Assembly (NCBI GenBank): GCA_034008185.1
Contig: CM067081.1
Span: 155,650,258-155,714,257 of the forward strand
Reading direction: 5' to 3'
DNA length: 64,000 nt
Source of the DNA: Gorsachius magnificus
Taxonomy: Eukaryota; Chordata; Aves; Pelecaniformes; Ardeidae
Shown: in pieces, positions 1-11,600 of the stretch
How the letters are laid out: each line of letters opens with the position of its first letter
How positions within the stretch are numbered: position 1 is the first letter of the stretch
Notes under the pieces: generated by a model
What the model saw: the letters and a program-made list of their open reading frames with translations, nothing else
Told to the model about the DNA's origin: nothing
The model's database searches: none
Program-made: the position numbers and the translations under genes

Positions 1-27
1 ATGTTTTCAAAAGGTGATATCATTTAC

Positions 28-292
28 CTTTGCATGGCGAAGATTTGGCATCTTCTATGTCATACATATTCCTATAAATGGAGGGTAGTTTCTCAATAAT
101 GTTTGAGCTCATTCCTTGTCTCTCCAGTTTTTCGTAACATTCTGACTTATTAAAGGCATGGGATCGCTTGCAGCTGCTGCCAAATTTGCACTGTCCCCGC
201 AAAAAGTACTGGCAAACATGCAGTTTGGTGCAGGTCTTTCTATAGGTACAAGATCCATAAGGCCCATCACCTTTGTTATAATGCAAGCAGAC
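28..292 (-). CDS. PARP12: PARP12 coding exon 3 (CCCH zinc fingers 3 and 4), partial gene
   Basis: This is an internal exon of PARP12, an interferon-induced mono-ADP-ribosyltransferase with antiviral and stress-granule/Golgi roles (known for the family). On the minus strand it starts after a pyrimidine-rich acceptor ending CCCAAG (293-295) and ends at a donor AAAG|GTAAAT (28/27). The reading frame opens V-C-L-H-Y-N-K-G-D-G and shows two CCCH fingers: C-X12-C-X5-C-X3-H, followed at once by C-X7-C-X5-C-X3-H (QYFLRGQ, KFGSS, KRSH). The segment after the fingers (GMSSNIIEKLPSIYRN) matches the PARP12 family rather than ZC3HAV1. Length is 265 nt, entering in phase 0 and leaving in phase 1. The remaining exons (more zinc fingers, WWE, PARP catalytic domain) must lie to the left of base 1. 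ZC3HAV1/ZAP is the main alternative paralogue and fits less well. Confidence 0.95.
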
Positions 293-1368
293 CTTGGGTA
301 AAGGAGAAAAAATAAAAAGCATTTAAAGATGAAAGTACAGTGTGCTCATATAGACTGTTTGAATTCACGATTTTTAATTTTTTACAGCTACGTGTTTACA
401 CTTGCTTTTAAGAGACATATACAAGTTTCTTCTTTTTTCTCATTTTCCAAATGATTACTTGATAGTTTTTCCTTTTCCATGCTAATGTCTAGAAAGACCT
501 TTCAGCAGACAGCAACCGTCTTACAGACGTTCTCAAGCGGATGTGATTTTGTTCTAAGTCACATAAATGTAGGATAGTGGATTTTACTGTGTCACTACCC
601 GAACTCTTTGGTTTTCTAGTTCTGGAATAGTGAACATTTTTTACTTGAATTTGATGGGAAGAGGTACTGGATCTGGCTGGGATGGGGTTAAATTTCTTCA
701 GAGCAGACCATACCCTGCTATGTTTTGGATTTGTGACCAAAACAGTGTTGATCACACACCATTGTTTCAGCTACTGCTGAGAAGTGCTTGCACAGTGTCA
801 AGGCTTTCTCTTTTTCTCCACTCTGGGCCCCCAATGCTGGGTAGGCTGGGGACAGGACAGAAGCGGAGAGAGGACACAGCTAGCCCAAACTGGCCAAAGG
901 GATATTCTATGCCATATAATGTAATGTTCTTAAAAAAAAAAAAAAAAAAAATATTAAAAAAGGGTGGGGGAGGTGGATCCTTCTTACAAGGCTGCCCTTG
1001 CTCAGAGACTTGCTGAGCATCGGTCTGCTTGTGGGAAGTGGCTACTAACCCCCTTCGCAACACTTGTTTTCTTCCCTCTTTCCTCCACTTGCGAAACTGT
1101 CTTTATCTTCACCCACAAGTTTCGTCACTTTTGTTCTTCATGCTTTCTCTCACCTGTCCTGCTGGGGGCAGGGGAGAGGGGAGTGGGTGAGGGGCTGTGC
1201 AAGTGCTTAGCTGCCAGCTGGGGTCAACCCGAGATCAGAGGATGCAGATCTAAAGTTTTAGGTTTGCATCACGCTAAGTAAACCGACACCTCCAGCCAGA
1301 TCAAGCCTCTTCCACTTTGTGATGCTCACTGAAACACGAGGATAGGAAACCGTCACAGCACTACTCAC
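293..1368 (-). other. PARP12: PARP12 intron 2
   Basis: Intron between exons 2 and 3 of the minus-strand gene. It has a consensus GTGAGT donor at 1368-1363 and a CAG-type acceptor at 293. It contains a 20-base A tract (932-951; poly-T in transcript sense) followed by a G-rich stretch. No further coding potential was recognised; open frames here are short and not conserved-looking. Confidence 0.85.
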
Positions 1369-1504
1369 CTCCGGTAAGAGGGAAGGGTCATTTTGAAGCA
1401 GAAGCTGGCGAAGTTCACCACTGTTTAAATGCTCAAGCCCGTATTGCTTTAGAACACAGAGATTGTGGTCTGAGTGGAAGTTGTGAACAAACTTGCATTC
1501 CCTC
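1369..1504 (-). CDS. PARP12: PARP12 coding exon 2
   Basis: Second coding exon of PARP12, 136 nt, read on the minus strand. The acceptor is TTAACTTGTAG|GAGG and the donor CCGGAG|GTGAGT. It encodes R-E-C-K-F-V-H-N-F-H, the last Cys and His of zinc finger 2 (C-X3-H). A helical segment LCVLKQYGLEHLNSGELRQL then LLQNDPSLLPE follows, typical of the N-terminal ZAP/PARP12 zinc-finger module (winged-helix-like packing around the fingers). The exon starts with the third base of a codon and ends on a complete codon, so it joins exon 3 exactly (..LLPE|VCLHYNKG..). TAGGAG at the acceptor offers two AGs three bases apart, both keeping frame, so a one-residue splice variant is possible. Identification is firm from the family pattern and from its position between the two other exons. 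Confidence 0.93.
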
Positions 1505-2477
1505 CTACAAGTTAAGAAACCCAAGCGCAAAATGAGCAGAACAGACTGGCACTGTTTTGCTACCCCATCAGCATTACACTGAGCAGTTTAAAAAGCACGC
1601 CAAATCAGCTAGTTTCAGAAAAATCTGTAGCGCTCCTTTATAAAGTAATTATGTGATTTGCTAAGCAGATTACATAATTACTCCGAGGATAATTGCCGCA
1701 GTATTTCTAATTTACAGTCATTACAGCATTAGCATCGTCTGACAATATTTGCACTTTTGACCTGCAGCTCGCAACCACGCGCGAGAAAAACACCGAAACG
1801 CCGGAGTGGGCTCCCTCCCGCTAGAATCAGTGACCACATTCCCCAACGAATGCAGGTGGGGGGCAAAGCTCTCACCCTCGCTCGGGCCCTGAGGGGGGGG
1901 TGAAGCGCCAGAGGCAGGGGGGTGAGCCGGGGAGGAAGTTTTGCAACCCAAACTCTATGAAACAACCGCCGTGCCTCTCCTGTTTGTAAACAAACAAAAA
2001 AAAAAAAAAAAAAAAAAAGGGGGAAAAGTGCATTTCCGGCACGGAAAATTAGTATTGAGGCCTTTACCGAAGCCTCCGTCCGCCGAAGGGGGCACGCCGA
2101 GCGCAAGGCCGAGCCCCCCGAGGCAGAGTCCCCCTCAGCCCGCAGGACAGGCCGGTTCCAGGCCCGAGCTCTCGCACCCGCCCGCACCGAGCGAGGCGGA
2201 AGCGGTCGCAGCCCGCCCCCCCCCTCCCGGTGCCACCACGGCCCGTGGAAGTAACAGACTTTTCTCTCCGAAACGCTTTTCTTTCCCACAAACGCGTTTG
2301 GCGAGCGCTGGCAACGGCAACGGGGCAGCCCACACAGGCCGCTGTGCAGCGCCCGCCCCCGCTATCCGCCGCTGGGCACCGGCGGCTTCGCTCCGTGGCC
2401 CCCCAAGGCCGGGCAAGGCCCCGGCCCCCGCGGGGAGGGGAGACCGCCGAGGGGGAAACGGGCTCCGCGGACGGCAC
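1505..2477 (-). other. PARP12: PARP12 intron 1
   Basis: Intron 1 of the minus-strand gene, spanning the transition from AT-rich sequence to the CpG island. It contains a 23-base A tract (1996-2018) and an 11-bp perfect inverted repeat at 1644-1682. The acceptor side (1505) is clear. The donor side (GCG|GTGCCG at 2478/2477) is weak and was chosen because it is the nearest GT to the last recognisable codons and gives the phase that exon 2 requires. Confidence 0.6.
1644..1682. repeat. 11-bp perfect inverted repeat (hairpin) in PARP12 intron 1
   Basis: The left arm AGTAATTATGT (1644-1654) and right arm ACATAATTACT (1672-1682) are exact reverse complements, separated by 17 bases. Extending inward gives 13 of 14 matching positions. 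Each arm holds a TAATTA homeodomain-type core. It may be a remnant of a short palindromic element or chance in AT-rich sequence. Confidence 0.6.
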
Positions 2478-2701
2478 CGCGCCCGGGGCGGGCGCCCCCG
2501 GGGAAGCCCCGGCCCCCAGAGGTGCAGCCGCCCGCACTGCTGCTCGCAGCCCGCGCCGTACTCCGGGCACAGCCGCACGGGGCTGGTGGCCACCACCATC
2601 GCCCCCCCCGCCTCGCCGGGCCGCCGAACCAGCGTGAACCGCTGCGCGTCCCGCAGCACCAGGGCCCCGGGCCAGCCCGGCCCCCGGCCCCCGAACGCCA
2701 T
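2478..2701 (-). CDS. PARP12: PARP12 coding exon 1 (CCCH zinc finger 1), 3' boundary uncertain
   Basis: First coding exon. The ATG at 2701 lies in an excellent Kozak context (GCGGCCATGG). The frame encodes a basic leader, then RFTLVRRPG, then MVVATSPVRLC, and a complete CCCH finger: C-X6-C-X3-C-X3-H ending in GRLHL. This matches finger 1 of the PARP12/ZAP module. Compared with mammalian PARP12, about 45 N-terminal residues before this segment are absent or replaced. After LHL the family expects a Cys opening finger 2; here the frame reads W-G-P-G-L-P-R-G-R and no cysteine follows before the exon ends. Ending at 2478 gives 224 nt (phase 2), as exon 2 needs, but the donor is weak. Either the finger is degenerate or this GC-rich stretch carries an assembly indel. 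Confidence 0.72.
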
Positions 2702-2748
2702 GGCCGCTGCCTTCCCCGGCCCCGTACAGCCCCACCCGCCGGAGCGAG

Positions 2749-2765
2749 GAAACGAAAACGAAACC
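2749..2765 (-). promoter_or_regulatory. PARP12: Interferon-stimulated response element (ISRE) of PARP12
   Basis: The plus strand reads GAAACGAAAACGAAACC, three GAAA cores, of which the last two are spaced GAAA-N2-GAAA as in the ISRE/IRF consensus bound by ISGF3 and IRFs. It lies 48-64 bp upstream of the ATG of the minus-strand gene, in the expected promoter position. PARP12 is a known interferon-stimulated gene, so the site fits the gene's regulation. Confidence 0.8.
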
Positions 2766-2965
2766 GGCGGCGCAGGGGCACGGGGAGGGGCCGGGGGCGG
2801 AGCGGGGTGCGCTGCCCTGCCCCCCCCCGGCCCGGTGCCGGCCCCGCCCGGGCGCTTGAGGAGCCCCCGCTGCCCGCAAGGCGGGAGGCTCCCTTCGCCC
2901 GCTGAGGTGTTCCCAGAAACCCAGGGCGGGCCAGAAGGCTCTGATATCTCTTCCGTGGGGTTTGG

Positions 2966-5555
2966 GGTGTGGATTGTTTTGTGATTTGTTTGGGGTTTTT
3001 AACCTGTCTGCTGGAAGCGAGGCACATTCAGTGGTGCTGCATGACGGCCCTTCGCCTCCCTTCCCCTGCTGATTTTTGGGAGGTATTGGCCATTTTTAAC
3101 CAAATTCGATCAAAAAGGGGTGGCAGCTGCAAACTCACCCATCTCCTACGGGAATAAGTGGTCCAGGGGAGAAGAGAGACTGTGGCCAAGCCTCTTTCAC
3201 CACCTTCTATTACAGGAAGAAGGCTGGCGTGTGAATTCAACCATTGTTAGGCACGAGAAAAACTTCCCGCTCGGGGTTTCTGACCTGTGTCAGTCTTCTG
3301 ATGAGACATCACGAAGGCCACTCTCAGGCTCCTTTCAATATCTAAACTAAAAGCCCAGTCACGGGCAGGCATCTGCTGGGCATGCAGCTGCCCTGGTTGC
3401 AGTGCTCGTGGTACCGCCCGCTTCGCACTCGCACTGCATCCTCTTGCACTGCAGCCAGGGCACCAGACCGTGGCCAAGCAATGTGCTCACCCCCGGGGGG
3501 CTCATGAAATCCCTTAGGAGGGACCATCTTTTTAGGGTTTTTTAAGTGCCTTCCTCTTCAGGTCATTTCATCACTCCTGGTGCTGCATTGCATTCACTCA
3601 TAGGCGTGCTTTAAAGGATGGTAAAACAAAGATGCAAAATACCGTTATTTAAGTCCGACTGGCAGCAGTAGGCATCGAGGCTGTTAAAGCGGATGGTGAT
3701 TTTCACTGAACAAGAATCCTGCCTGCTTCCTTCTTTTGCCAGTCAGGTTCTGTGGCGCCTTTCCCCTTGTCTCGTTTTATTTCTTTCTTGCCCTGTAAGA
3801 TCAGGAAGGGAGTGACAAAACGAGAAGGTAGACAAGCACACTGAACAGAGAAACAGCTGTACTAGGTCACTTAGAGGTTCATATAGGTCTGTAGCCTGCC
3901 CTCCGACAGGCCGTCAACAGATGCATAGGAGGAAGCATGAGAGGCTGTAGCATCACTGTCCTTCATCCCTCCCTTCCAGGGTCCACTGATGAACTTTTCT
4001 GAAACACAGGAAAAGTGCTGTTTACCTTCTTGGTTCAATTTCTGATCTAATATCCACTGATCATACATCCCTTCATTGTCTCTTTTCCAAACGGAAAAGT
4101 TTTGGTCTGTTTTAGCCTTTCGTTGTACGGCAGTAATTCCGTAGGTTGGGCTGCCTTTGTCCTCCTTTGTTCCTTAAGACAGTCTTTCCTTAAGGGGCAG
4201 ACCTGCAGATGGCATGCAAGATGTGGATGCCTCCAGTGTGCACAGCGGCTTTTTGGTGGTTTTTGTTTTGTCTTTTGTTGCTTTCCTAATAGTCCCTACT
4301 GTTTGATTTTGTTGATTACTTTTGAGGCTGGAGTGTCACGGTTCATTTAGATATCTCAAATTTACAGCACAACATACTCTGTAAATTGAACTTTATTTTG
4401 TGAGCTTACTAGGAAAGAAGGCAAACAAGCATGGCAAACAAAGGCTCAGTCCCCTTTTGTACAGACCTGTCTAAAATGTGAATTCACTAACTCATCACTT
4501 CATTAGTTCATGACGTTTCTAACTCACAGGGTCTCTAAATCGTAACTCATAACTCGTGCACCTATGAGCAAAGTAGTTACCTGGCCAAGGGTGAGGGTGC
4601 TCATCCTTCCTCCTCCATTGCGTTGTGGGCGTTCCCAGCATCACACCAGGAAGCACAAAAGCCTCAGCAGTTTGGCTGCTGTTGGATCAGTTTCAAAAGC
4701 TTTTCAGGTATTTATACCTCCCAGCCTGGAATTTTGATCTGTGCCACTTCCATTCCATAAGTTCGTGGATTCTGAAGAGACTTCCAGATGATTAATATGC
4801 ACGAATGCAGGAGGTGATGGCTGCAGGAGACAGCAAGCTGCAAGCGGTAACGGCTGCATAATGACCTTTATCCCTTCCTGTCCATCCTGTCCTACCTAGC
4901 GTTGCTCTTGCTTTGACCTAATGGCGCTGCTCCCAGCATATGTGACTGACTGAACAGTCACACTGGAGCTGGTGTTTTCATAGAATTAGCCCATTTTCCC
5001 TAGATCTCATTCCTGACTGGTAATAGTTCAGAAGGCATCACTATCCACATGAAGATCGTTTCTGCCTTCTTGTCTAAATCTGCACAGAATTTCAGCTGCT
5101 CTTTCATCTTCCAATGTACTATAGGGCCTTCCTGCAATTCTTCATTGTTTGCCTTAATCACTGTTTTCCTAAATAATATAATGTTCTCAGAAAATCCTAC
5201 TGCTTTATCCACTTTTCCTGATGGTTTATGAGTATATTGAGGCATTGCCCTCTGCTAGGAAGAACTTCTGGAAATCTAAAACTCAACTGCACAAACTCTT
5301 CTGACCCCTGCCTACATACTTATTAATGCCCTCACACAGTTCCAATGTGTTTCTGAGGTATAAATTTAAAAAGACCTTGCTGGCTTTTCCTTAGTTTTTT
5401 CTATTTGCAACACCTTCTTTTCCAAATTGTAGGTTTCAGTGATTTGGATTCCTGCTCTGCAATTCTCTGGATCCAGGTGCCACATTTGCTACTTTCAAGT
5501 CCTCTAGTGGTGGGGCACTTTTAAGTGAGAGATCACACACCACAGATGAGAACTG
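2966..5555. other. Intergenic, no gene recognised
   Basis: AT-rich sequence upstream of PARP12. Open frames here are short (under about 85 codons) and lack splice context or recognisable domains. The longest on the minus strand (5000-5245) matches nothing I know. Confidence 0.6.
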
Positions 5556-5640
5556 ATAGAATCACAGGACAGTTGAGGTTGGAAAGGACCATGGGAGGTC
5601 ATCTGGTCCAACCTCAAATTCAGCTATTTCATCCCTGAGT
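5556..5640 (-). mobile_element. CR1 LINE 3'-end fragment
   Basis: The plus strand reads agaatcacaggacagttgag, then gttggaaaggaccatgggag, then gtcatctggtccaacctc. This is the reverse complement of the conserved 3' region of avian CR1 retrotransposons. It is a short 5'-truncated, diverged copy lacking any coding part. It is one of the main reasons for calling the window avian. Confidence 0.85.
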
Positions 5641-5649
5641 TGTTCAGAA

Positions 5650-8600
5650 CAGGGGTGGAAGCCTCCTAATTTTGGCGCATTGTCAAATGTTTCCAAATTG
5701 TTGGATGACTATATGTACTGCCACATGAGTAGGAGATATCTTGACTGAACCAACAGTTAGGGTACCCTCCCACATTCATAAACAGCATTGAAGCCAGCAT
5801 GGTGCTAGATAACTCCCATTCTCCCCAGTAGGCCTCCATTTACTTTTTCCGTCCATCCTATCTAACTGGCTCCCAACCTCTTACACCTTAAATACCTGTC
5901 CCAGCATCACTGTGCAGTCCAGGTAGCTTTCTGAAGTCCATCTCCCCTCCACATTTTCTTTCCTCATGCTTCTGAAAAACAACATTCATTTGGCAGAAAT
6001 ATGGCATTTTTTTTTCATCAGTAAATTTGTAGGAATGACTATGTCAATGCAGAGGTTAACCTTATGGGCCGAGAAGCACAAGAGAGAGCAGTGTAAGGTG
6101 AGGGTTGGAGGGGTGTTTGCAGGTAGCTTTACACCACTGCAATTCATTCCAACGTGTTGGTGTGTGTATCACAAGGAAGTTCACATTGCTGTTCCTGCTT
6201 TGCAGCTAGAATGAGTTTTTTGAGGTTCTGGAGCAGAGCTATCTTTCTATCCCTTTTCATGAGAGTAAAAGTAGAACTAGGAAAACAGCCCATGACTGAT
6301 GCAGAGAGGTTTACAGAGCTGCCTTTGAATTTAAGTACCTTCCCATCCCCGAATGCATACCTGAAGTAAATCATAGTTTATTCCTTCTCACACAAGTTTC
6401 TTGTAGCTTGTTTTGTGGCATGTTCCTCAGGAAGAAAAAAAGTACCTCTTTGATTTGATAGAACTTCCCCGCCTATGAATTATATATAAGCAAAATTGTA
6501 TTTTCTCCTTTGTCAGAAGAATGTTCTGCTAATGGAAACAGCAGTTTTCAGTTGCAAAATTAAGTACCTGCAGTGTAAGAAAGGGTTACATGAGACCTCA
6601 AGGGCACATAAGTCAAGTGGCTCCCCTTCACGTCTCGAATACCCTCATTAAAGGTAAGGCTGGAACTGTTTTCTTAAATGCCATTGTAGCATAATTGCAT
6701 ATAAGCTATTCTACCTCCAGTTTATGACTGCTTTGTGCATTGGCCCTGTAATAAGCTCCCTTTAAGCAGGTCCTACGGTTTCTGAACAGCTGCTGGACTC
6801 AGAGTGCGTGGATTTTTAATAATTGTGGGACTTCAGGTACCGCAGTTTCAGTGAGCCACCTTCACTAACATCTGACATATTGTGCTATGAAAACTTTACT
6901 CTAGAATTTTTCAAGTGTCAATCGTTAGACTAATATCTTTATTTTTAGGATCACTTGATGGATAATTACATTAATTTGAATTGTGGCACCATTTCATAAT
7001 CTTGAACGCATTGATCTTCAAAATGTGGTAGTTTAATGATTTTCCCATGAATTTTTGTATGATTCTTTAAAATATCCATTATCATGGATATTTAGTACAT
7101 GGCGGCCCCACTTCCCACCCCATCCACTTGTTTTATCCTAGCTTTCGGTTGCCTATTCTGGAAGATGATATGAGGAAAATGGGCAGAACAAGACAGATTT
7201 TGGACACACTTGTGAGCTTGAATGTTCTCTGATGAAGCATTGCCTTCTGGTTGGTATAGCTGTATTGCTGATTCTCAGGGGTTCAGAAGCTTAGAAGTGT
7301 GATGTGTTTGCTTGCGAATGTTTTTGATTGCCTCTCAGCCTACGACTGAACACATGTTTGGAGGGCTGATCATTCCCAGTGATGGTCTGACAGCACGGTT
7401 ACTTTTAAACACTTGGCTAAACCTTCAGTAATTTTGCCTGCAACTGGTGTGTTTCTAATGGCTTGTATTTGCTATATATTATTTCTATGTATTACTCTAA
7501 TTTCTTTACTTATGACTTTTATTTCTGAAATCTGGACTAACTGACAACATCTCTGCATACCCAGCTTACAGCTACAATGCCAAGAGTTTCCCAGTGGCAA
7601 ACTAAACTGAAAATCAACCAGCCAACAGATGACTCACGCACCCACAACTGGAAAGCAAGAAACTGGAAACTCGGTTCTGGTGCAGTACATGAGTAGCACC
7701 AGACTGTGGGGCTGTTGGCTGCCCCAGAGATCTTGCAGCCTCTGCGAAGAGCAGGGTAAATCCTCATTTTCTACTGTTACCTCAGGACTGATCTTATTTT
7801 CAGATACTAACAGTGTAGTCTGGGCAGAATGTAGGACGGACCGTCCATTTTATAAGAATAGGCCAGCCTAATGGTGTATGCAAGAATTTGTATTGTGTAC
7901 AGTTTGCTTTGTTGCATAAATAAGTTTCAAGTGGCTTTGCTTCTGAAAATAAAAATAGTTTGGGGCTGGAAATTCGTGGTATAGTTAGTGACGCTGTTAT
8001 TTGTCATTGGCATACCTCTAGTTTTATTCTGTTGAAGTTTTAGTTACTTGGTGCAGGTGCAAATGTCTGTTTATTGTGTGAGCCATAGGCTTTTGTTCTT
8101 CTCAGCTTCATACCCTCAAAAAGACATTGTATTCACACAGACCCATTACCTCCTAAGCTGGCTTCGTCCATCTTTCAGAAACTTCCTAAGACCCTCTCTT
8201 CTAGACTCTTCTTTCCTCTACAGATCACGTCTCCCCTACTTTATTCTCATAAGGACTGAGTCATGCACTTTCCATTACTTTTGAAGCTGTAGGTCTCATT
8301 CCTGGTGGGCTGTTCCCCTAATTCAGTATTTCAAGATGCTCATCTCTTGCTAGAAGAGCAATGCAGAGCCTTATCAGCTCACATGTAGACATACCCCTAA
8401 AACTTGTGTGTTTGCTGGAACTAAGCCTTTGAAGCACAGCTCTCTTCCAGTAGGCCTTGCCATGACCATTTTTATACCTGTGAAAATAACTTAGCCCATG
8501 AGTCCTTTAGAGGACAGAGAAGGTGTCATGGTTATGATGAGGAGGAAAAAACAAATCCATTGATTTCAGCTAAGTTTTAATGTTCCTGTTTCTCTTTGGT

Positions 8601-11600
8601 TAGATCAAAATTCAAGGGGACACTTGTGCAAGGTTGCCGGGAGGGGGGGCAGAACATGGGAACCAATAAAAAAAAAAAAAGGTTATGGATACATGCAAAC
8701 AGAGAGGGTCAAAGTCTAGAAGCCTTTTGTTGTCTCACAACAGTTTTGCCTGCATTTGTCACCACATTATCCACTACATTATCTACTGTCCCAATATACT
8801 GAATCTGAATATGCCTGTTAATTTCTCCTTTAAGCTTTCCACTTTCTGATGGGAGTGACTTCCCTGTTGACAGCCAGTGAAGAGCATTTCTATTTTCTTT
8901 AAGGTATTAGTTGCCACCAAGCCACTTATTTATGTATTACAAATATTTGCTTAACACGCGTGCATTTAAACTAGCAATTCCAACAGTTCAAACAGTTCTC
9001 TTAAAAGCTCAGTACTTTTTCAGAGTTTCTTATGATTAAAAAAAGCGTAATTTGTCAGGAAGCAGAATAGTTATTGAACTCTATGTCACATTTCATTTTG
9101 CACTGCAATCAGCAACAATGCAGAAGTTGGCCTCACCGTATGGTGTTTCATCTGGTGTTAGACAAAGTATGAAATTCCATTGATAAGGACTTACCTCTGG
9201 TCAGTCTCCACCAGCAGTATGGAAAGATACGTTTATGACAGCATGTAGTAGTTATGAATGAAAAACTCTATGCTACATGTGCCATTTCAAAAAAACCTTG
9301 CTATTTTATGGCTAGATTATCGGTATTTTTATAACATCAAACTGATTTGGAACATGGGACAGAAAGGGTCAATTAGACCTTCAACTCTTGTCCCTCACAA
9401 TCACAAGCAACTCATTTTTTAGATATCCAGTTCAGAAAAGTTCACAGCATAATCAACAGACACCCTGAGCCCCAGAAAGCTCTTTAGCACTTTGCAATGA
9501 ATTTAAGACCCATAGCCTCTGGACACACCAAGGAACAAACAGGATCATCGTAGCCATAGGAGGGGGCAATAAATTTCAAAAGGAGTTGATGTTTGTCAGG
9601 CATTCTGCTTAAAGCCATTCAAGACAGCGGTCAACTGCATATGGGAAACATCCCAAGCAAATATTAAAACCCCCTAAAACTACCTATGCAAGACATCAGA
9701 AACTTTTATTTTGCAGCTGCTAGACCCTACTTTCCAGTGAAGCTTCCTAGTTCCAGTGAAAACTTTCTGAAGTTTTCTTGTGACTGAGTTCATTTGCTGC
9801 TCTGTGTGTTCATCAGCTAAATGCACAATTGTTCACGTGGTGTGTCACACATCACCTGGAATGTCACAGAGAGAGGTTTCGGAGATCAGTAGCAGCTACT
9901 TACGGTGACAGGGGATAAACAGAAGGAGTAAAGGATCTCATCAAAAGCAAGCAACATTCTGTGCTTTCAAAATCTTCTTGCAATAGTATATTAAGCTGTA
10001 TAACTAAGATATTCGTACTATCTTAACCAGCTATCTAGAATCCCAACTAAAAGAGATAGATGCTTGGTAAAGGGGGACCTAAATGATGCATAACATTTAA
10101 GCGTGTATAATTTAACTGGAACTGAAGCAGTGAAATGGAAATGTATTCAGAGATATTCACCATATACGGGGCACTCTGCAGAAAACTGCTTCCAGTAGGA
10201 CCAAAGACAATATGCTTTATAGTACAGTTTACTACTGGTGCAGAAAAAAAGCATCATTTCAGACAAGTCTGCTGCATCTTCTGTTCTTTGGTCAGATGAG
10301 CCACGAGAGAGGGGTTTTGGCCAGGTACCCATTCCAACAGGCAAGGTAGGCTGGCTAATCTGGATTATCTATCATCAATCTGTGCGAGGAGAATGTTCTA
10401 CATTGACATGGAACAAGCACATTTATCAGCTGAACTGCTGTTATCCTTGTATTCCCTCTTGCCACCCCTCTATCTGTACCAAACTATGCATTGGGCTATC
10501 TATCTACCTATGTAGTACCTTATAATTTCTGTGTAAAAATACATACCACATATTTTTTGTGTAATGATTGCATTTACTTCTTCAAAAGAGTCTTAAAGCT
10601 AGTATGTCTGCTGAAATGTAGGATGTGGAAATACTGCCTTTGTTCTGCGAGAATGGTGCTACTATGTTAGGAAGTTTCAAGTTCTATTAAAAAAAGAGGA
10701 ACTTATTTGTAACATTTGTAACATAAACATTATGCTGAGTCATATAAGTCTTCTAAAAGTAGATTTACGATTGTTTCCTAGCATTCTCATGGGAATTCCA
10801 TACTTGCAACAGAGATGGTTTTAATCAAAGCTGATGACAATATTTTTGGCTTATTTTCCTTTCATTTGGTACCTTGCAGTTCCAAATGTCATTTTCACAA
10901 GCAAATGGTTTTTTGTCAGTCTTTGTACACGGAAATATCACAGAAAGAACTCAAAAAGGCCACTTGTGGGATTTATTATCACTGATGCTTAATATTTAAC
11001 TGTAGGCAAATAGCACTGAATAAGAGAAAATCTGATTACTCAGAAATGATACGTAGCGGAAAATACAGCCATGTTCTTTTTCTGGTTTTAATTTTGCTTG
11101 TAAAAAAAAGTCCTAATGTCTCTCTTTCCTCATCAATATATAAATGCATTATTTTTGCACTACACATACCAAGATCTCCATGTGATGTTTGTGTTAGAAG
11201 ACTGTGGACAGCTAGAAAATGAATGAAACAATGAGATGAGGAGAGCAGATGTGCCAAAGCTGTGGCTTCTTGGCCACAGGCACATCTCAAGCTCTAACTG
11301 CATCTCGTAACTAGCTGGAGTCTGTATGAAGACAGAGGCCGGTTAGTAATCCTAATTCCTCATGTGATGCTGCTGAGGCTGAGGTTGCTTGGAAACTTAT
11401 TTGCAAGCTCAGCCCAGATGCTTTCCCAAATGGAGCCCTAGCAATATCATTGTCATCTCTGAGGTGTAAACACTCCCAGAGAGTCCCCTTCCCACAACTT
11501 TCTGAAGTATGTTGTACATGCTTTGTGTCCATAATCCAGCTGAAATATTGGGGTTTGGGTCATTTTTTGAAATAGAGATGAACACTGAGAATATGGGAAT

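Larger units (their letters stand above)
1780..2960 (-). promoter_or_regulatory. PARP12: CpG island with PARP12 promoter and first exon
   Basis: This is the only long GC-rich, CpG-dense block in the window, surrounded by AT-rich sequence with few CpGs. It contains exon 1 of PARP12 and the ISRE upstream of it. No TATA box was seen near the ATG, which fits a CpG-island promoter with dispersed starts. Many long overlapping open frames on both strands here (up to about 350 codons) are artefacts of low stop-codon density. No divergent gene on the plus strand was recognised. Confidence 0.8.

Noticed and set aside
1941..2984. 347-codon open frame on the plus strand, with several overlapping frames of 130-270 codons
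   Set aside because: It lies antisense to PARP12 exon 1 in a CpG island where GC-rich sequence has few stops. The translation is Pro/Arg/Gly/Ala low complexity with no domain.
5000..5245. 81-codon minus-strand frame with a fairly protein-like composition
   Set aside because: No recognised family, no convincing splice sites or Kozak context, and an overlapping frame on the other strand is equally open.
8641..8682. AATAAA directly fused to an A tract, suggesting a processed pseudogene tail
   Set aside because: No spacing between signal and tail, no recognisable parent coding sequence upstream and no target-site duplication seen.
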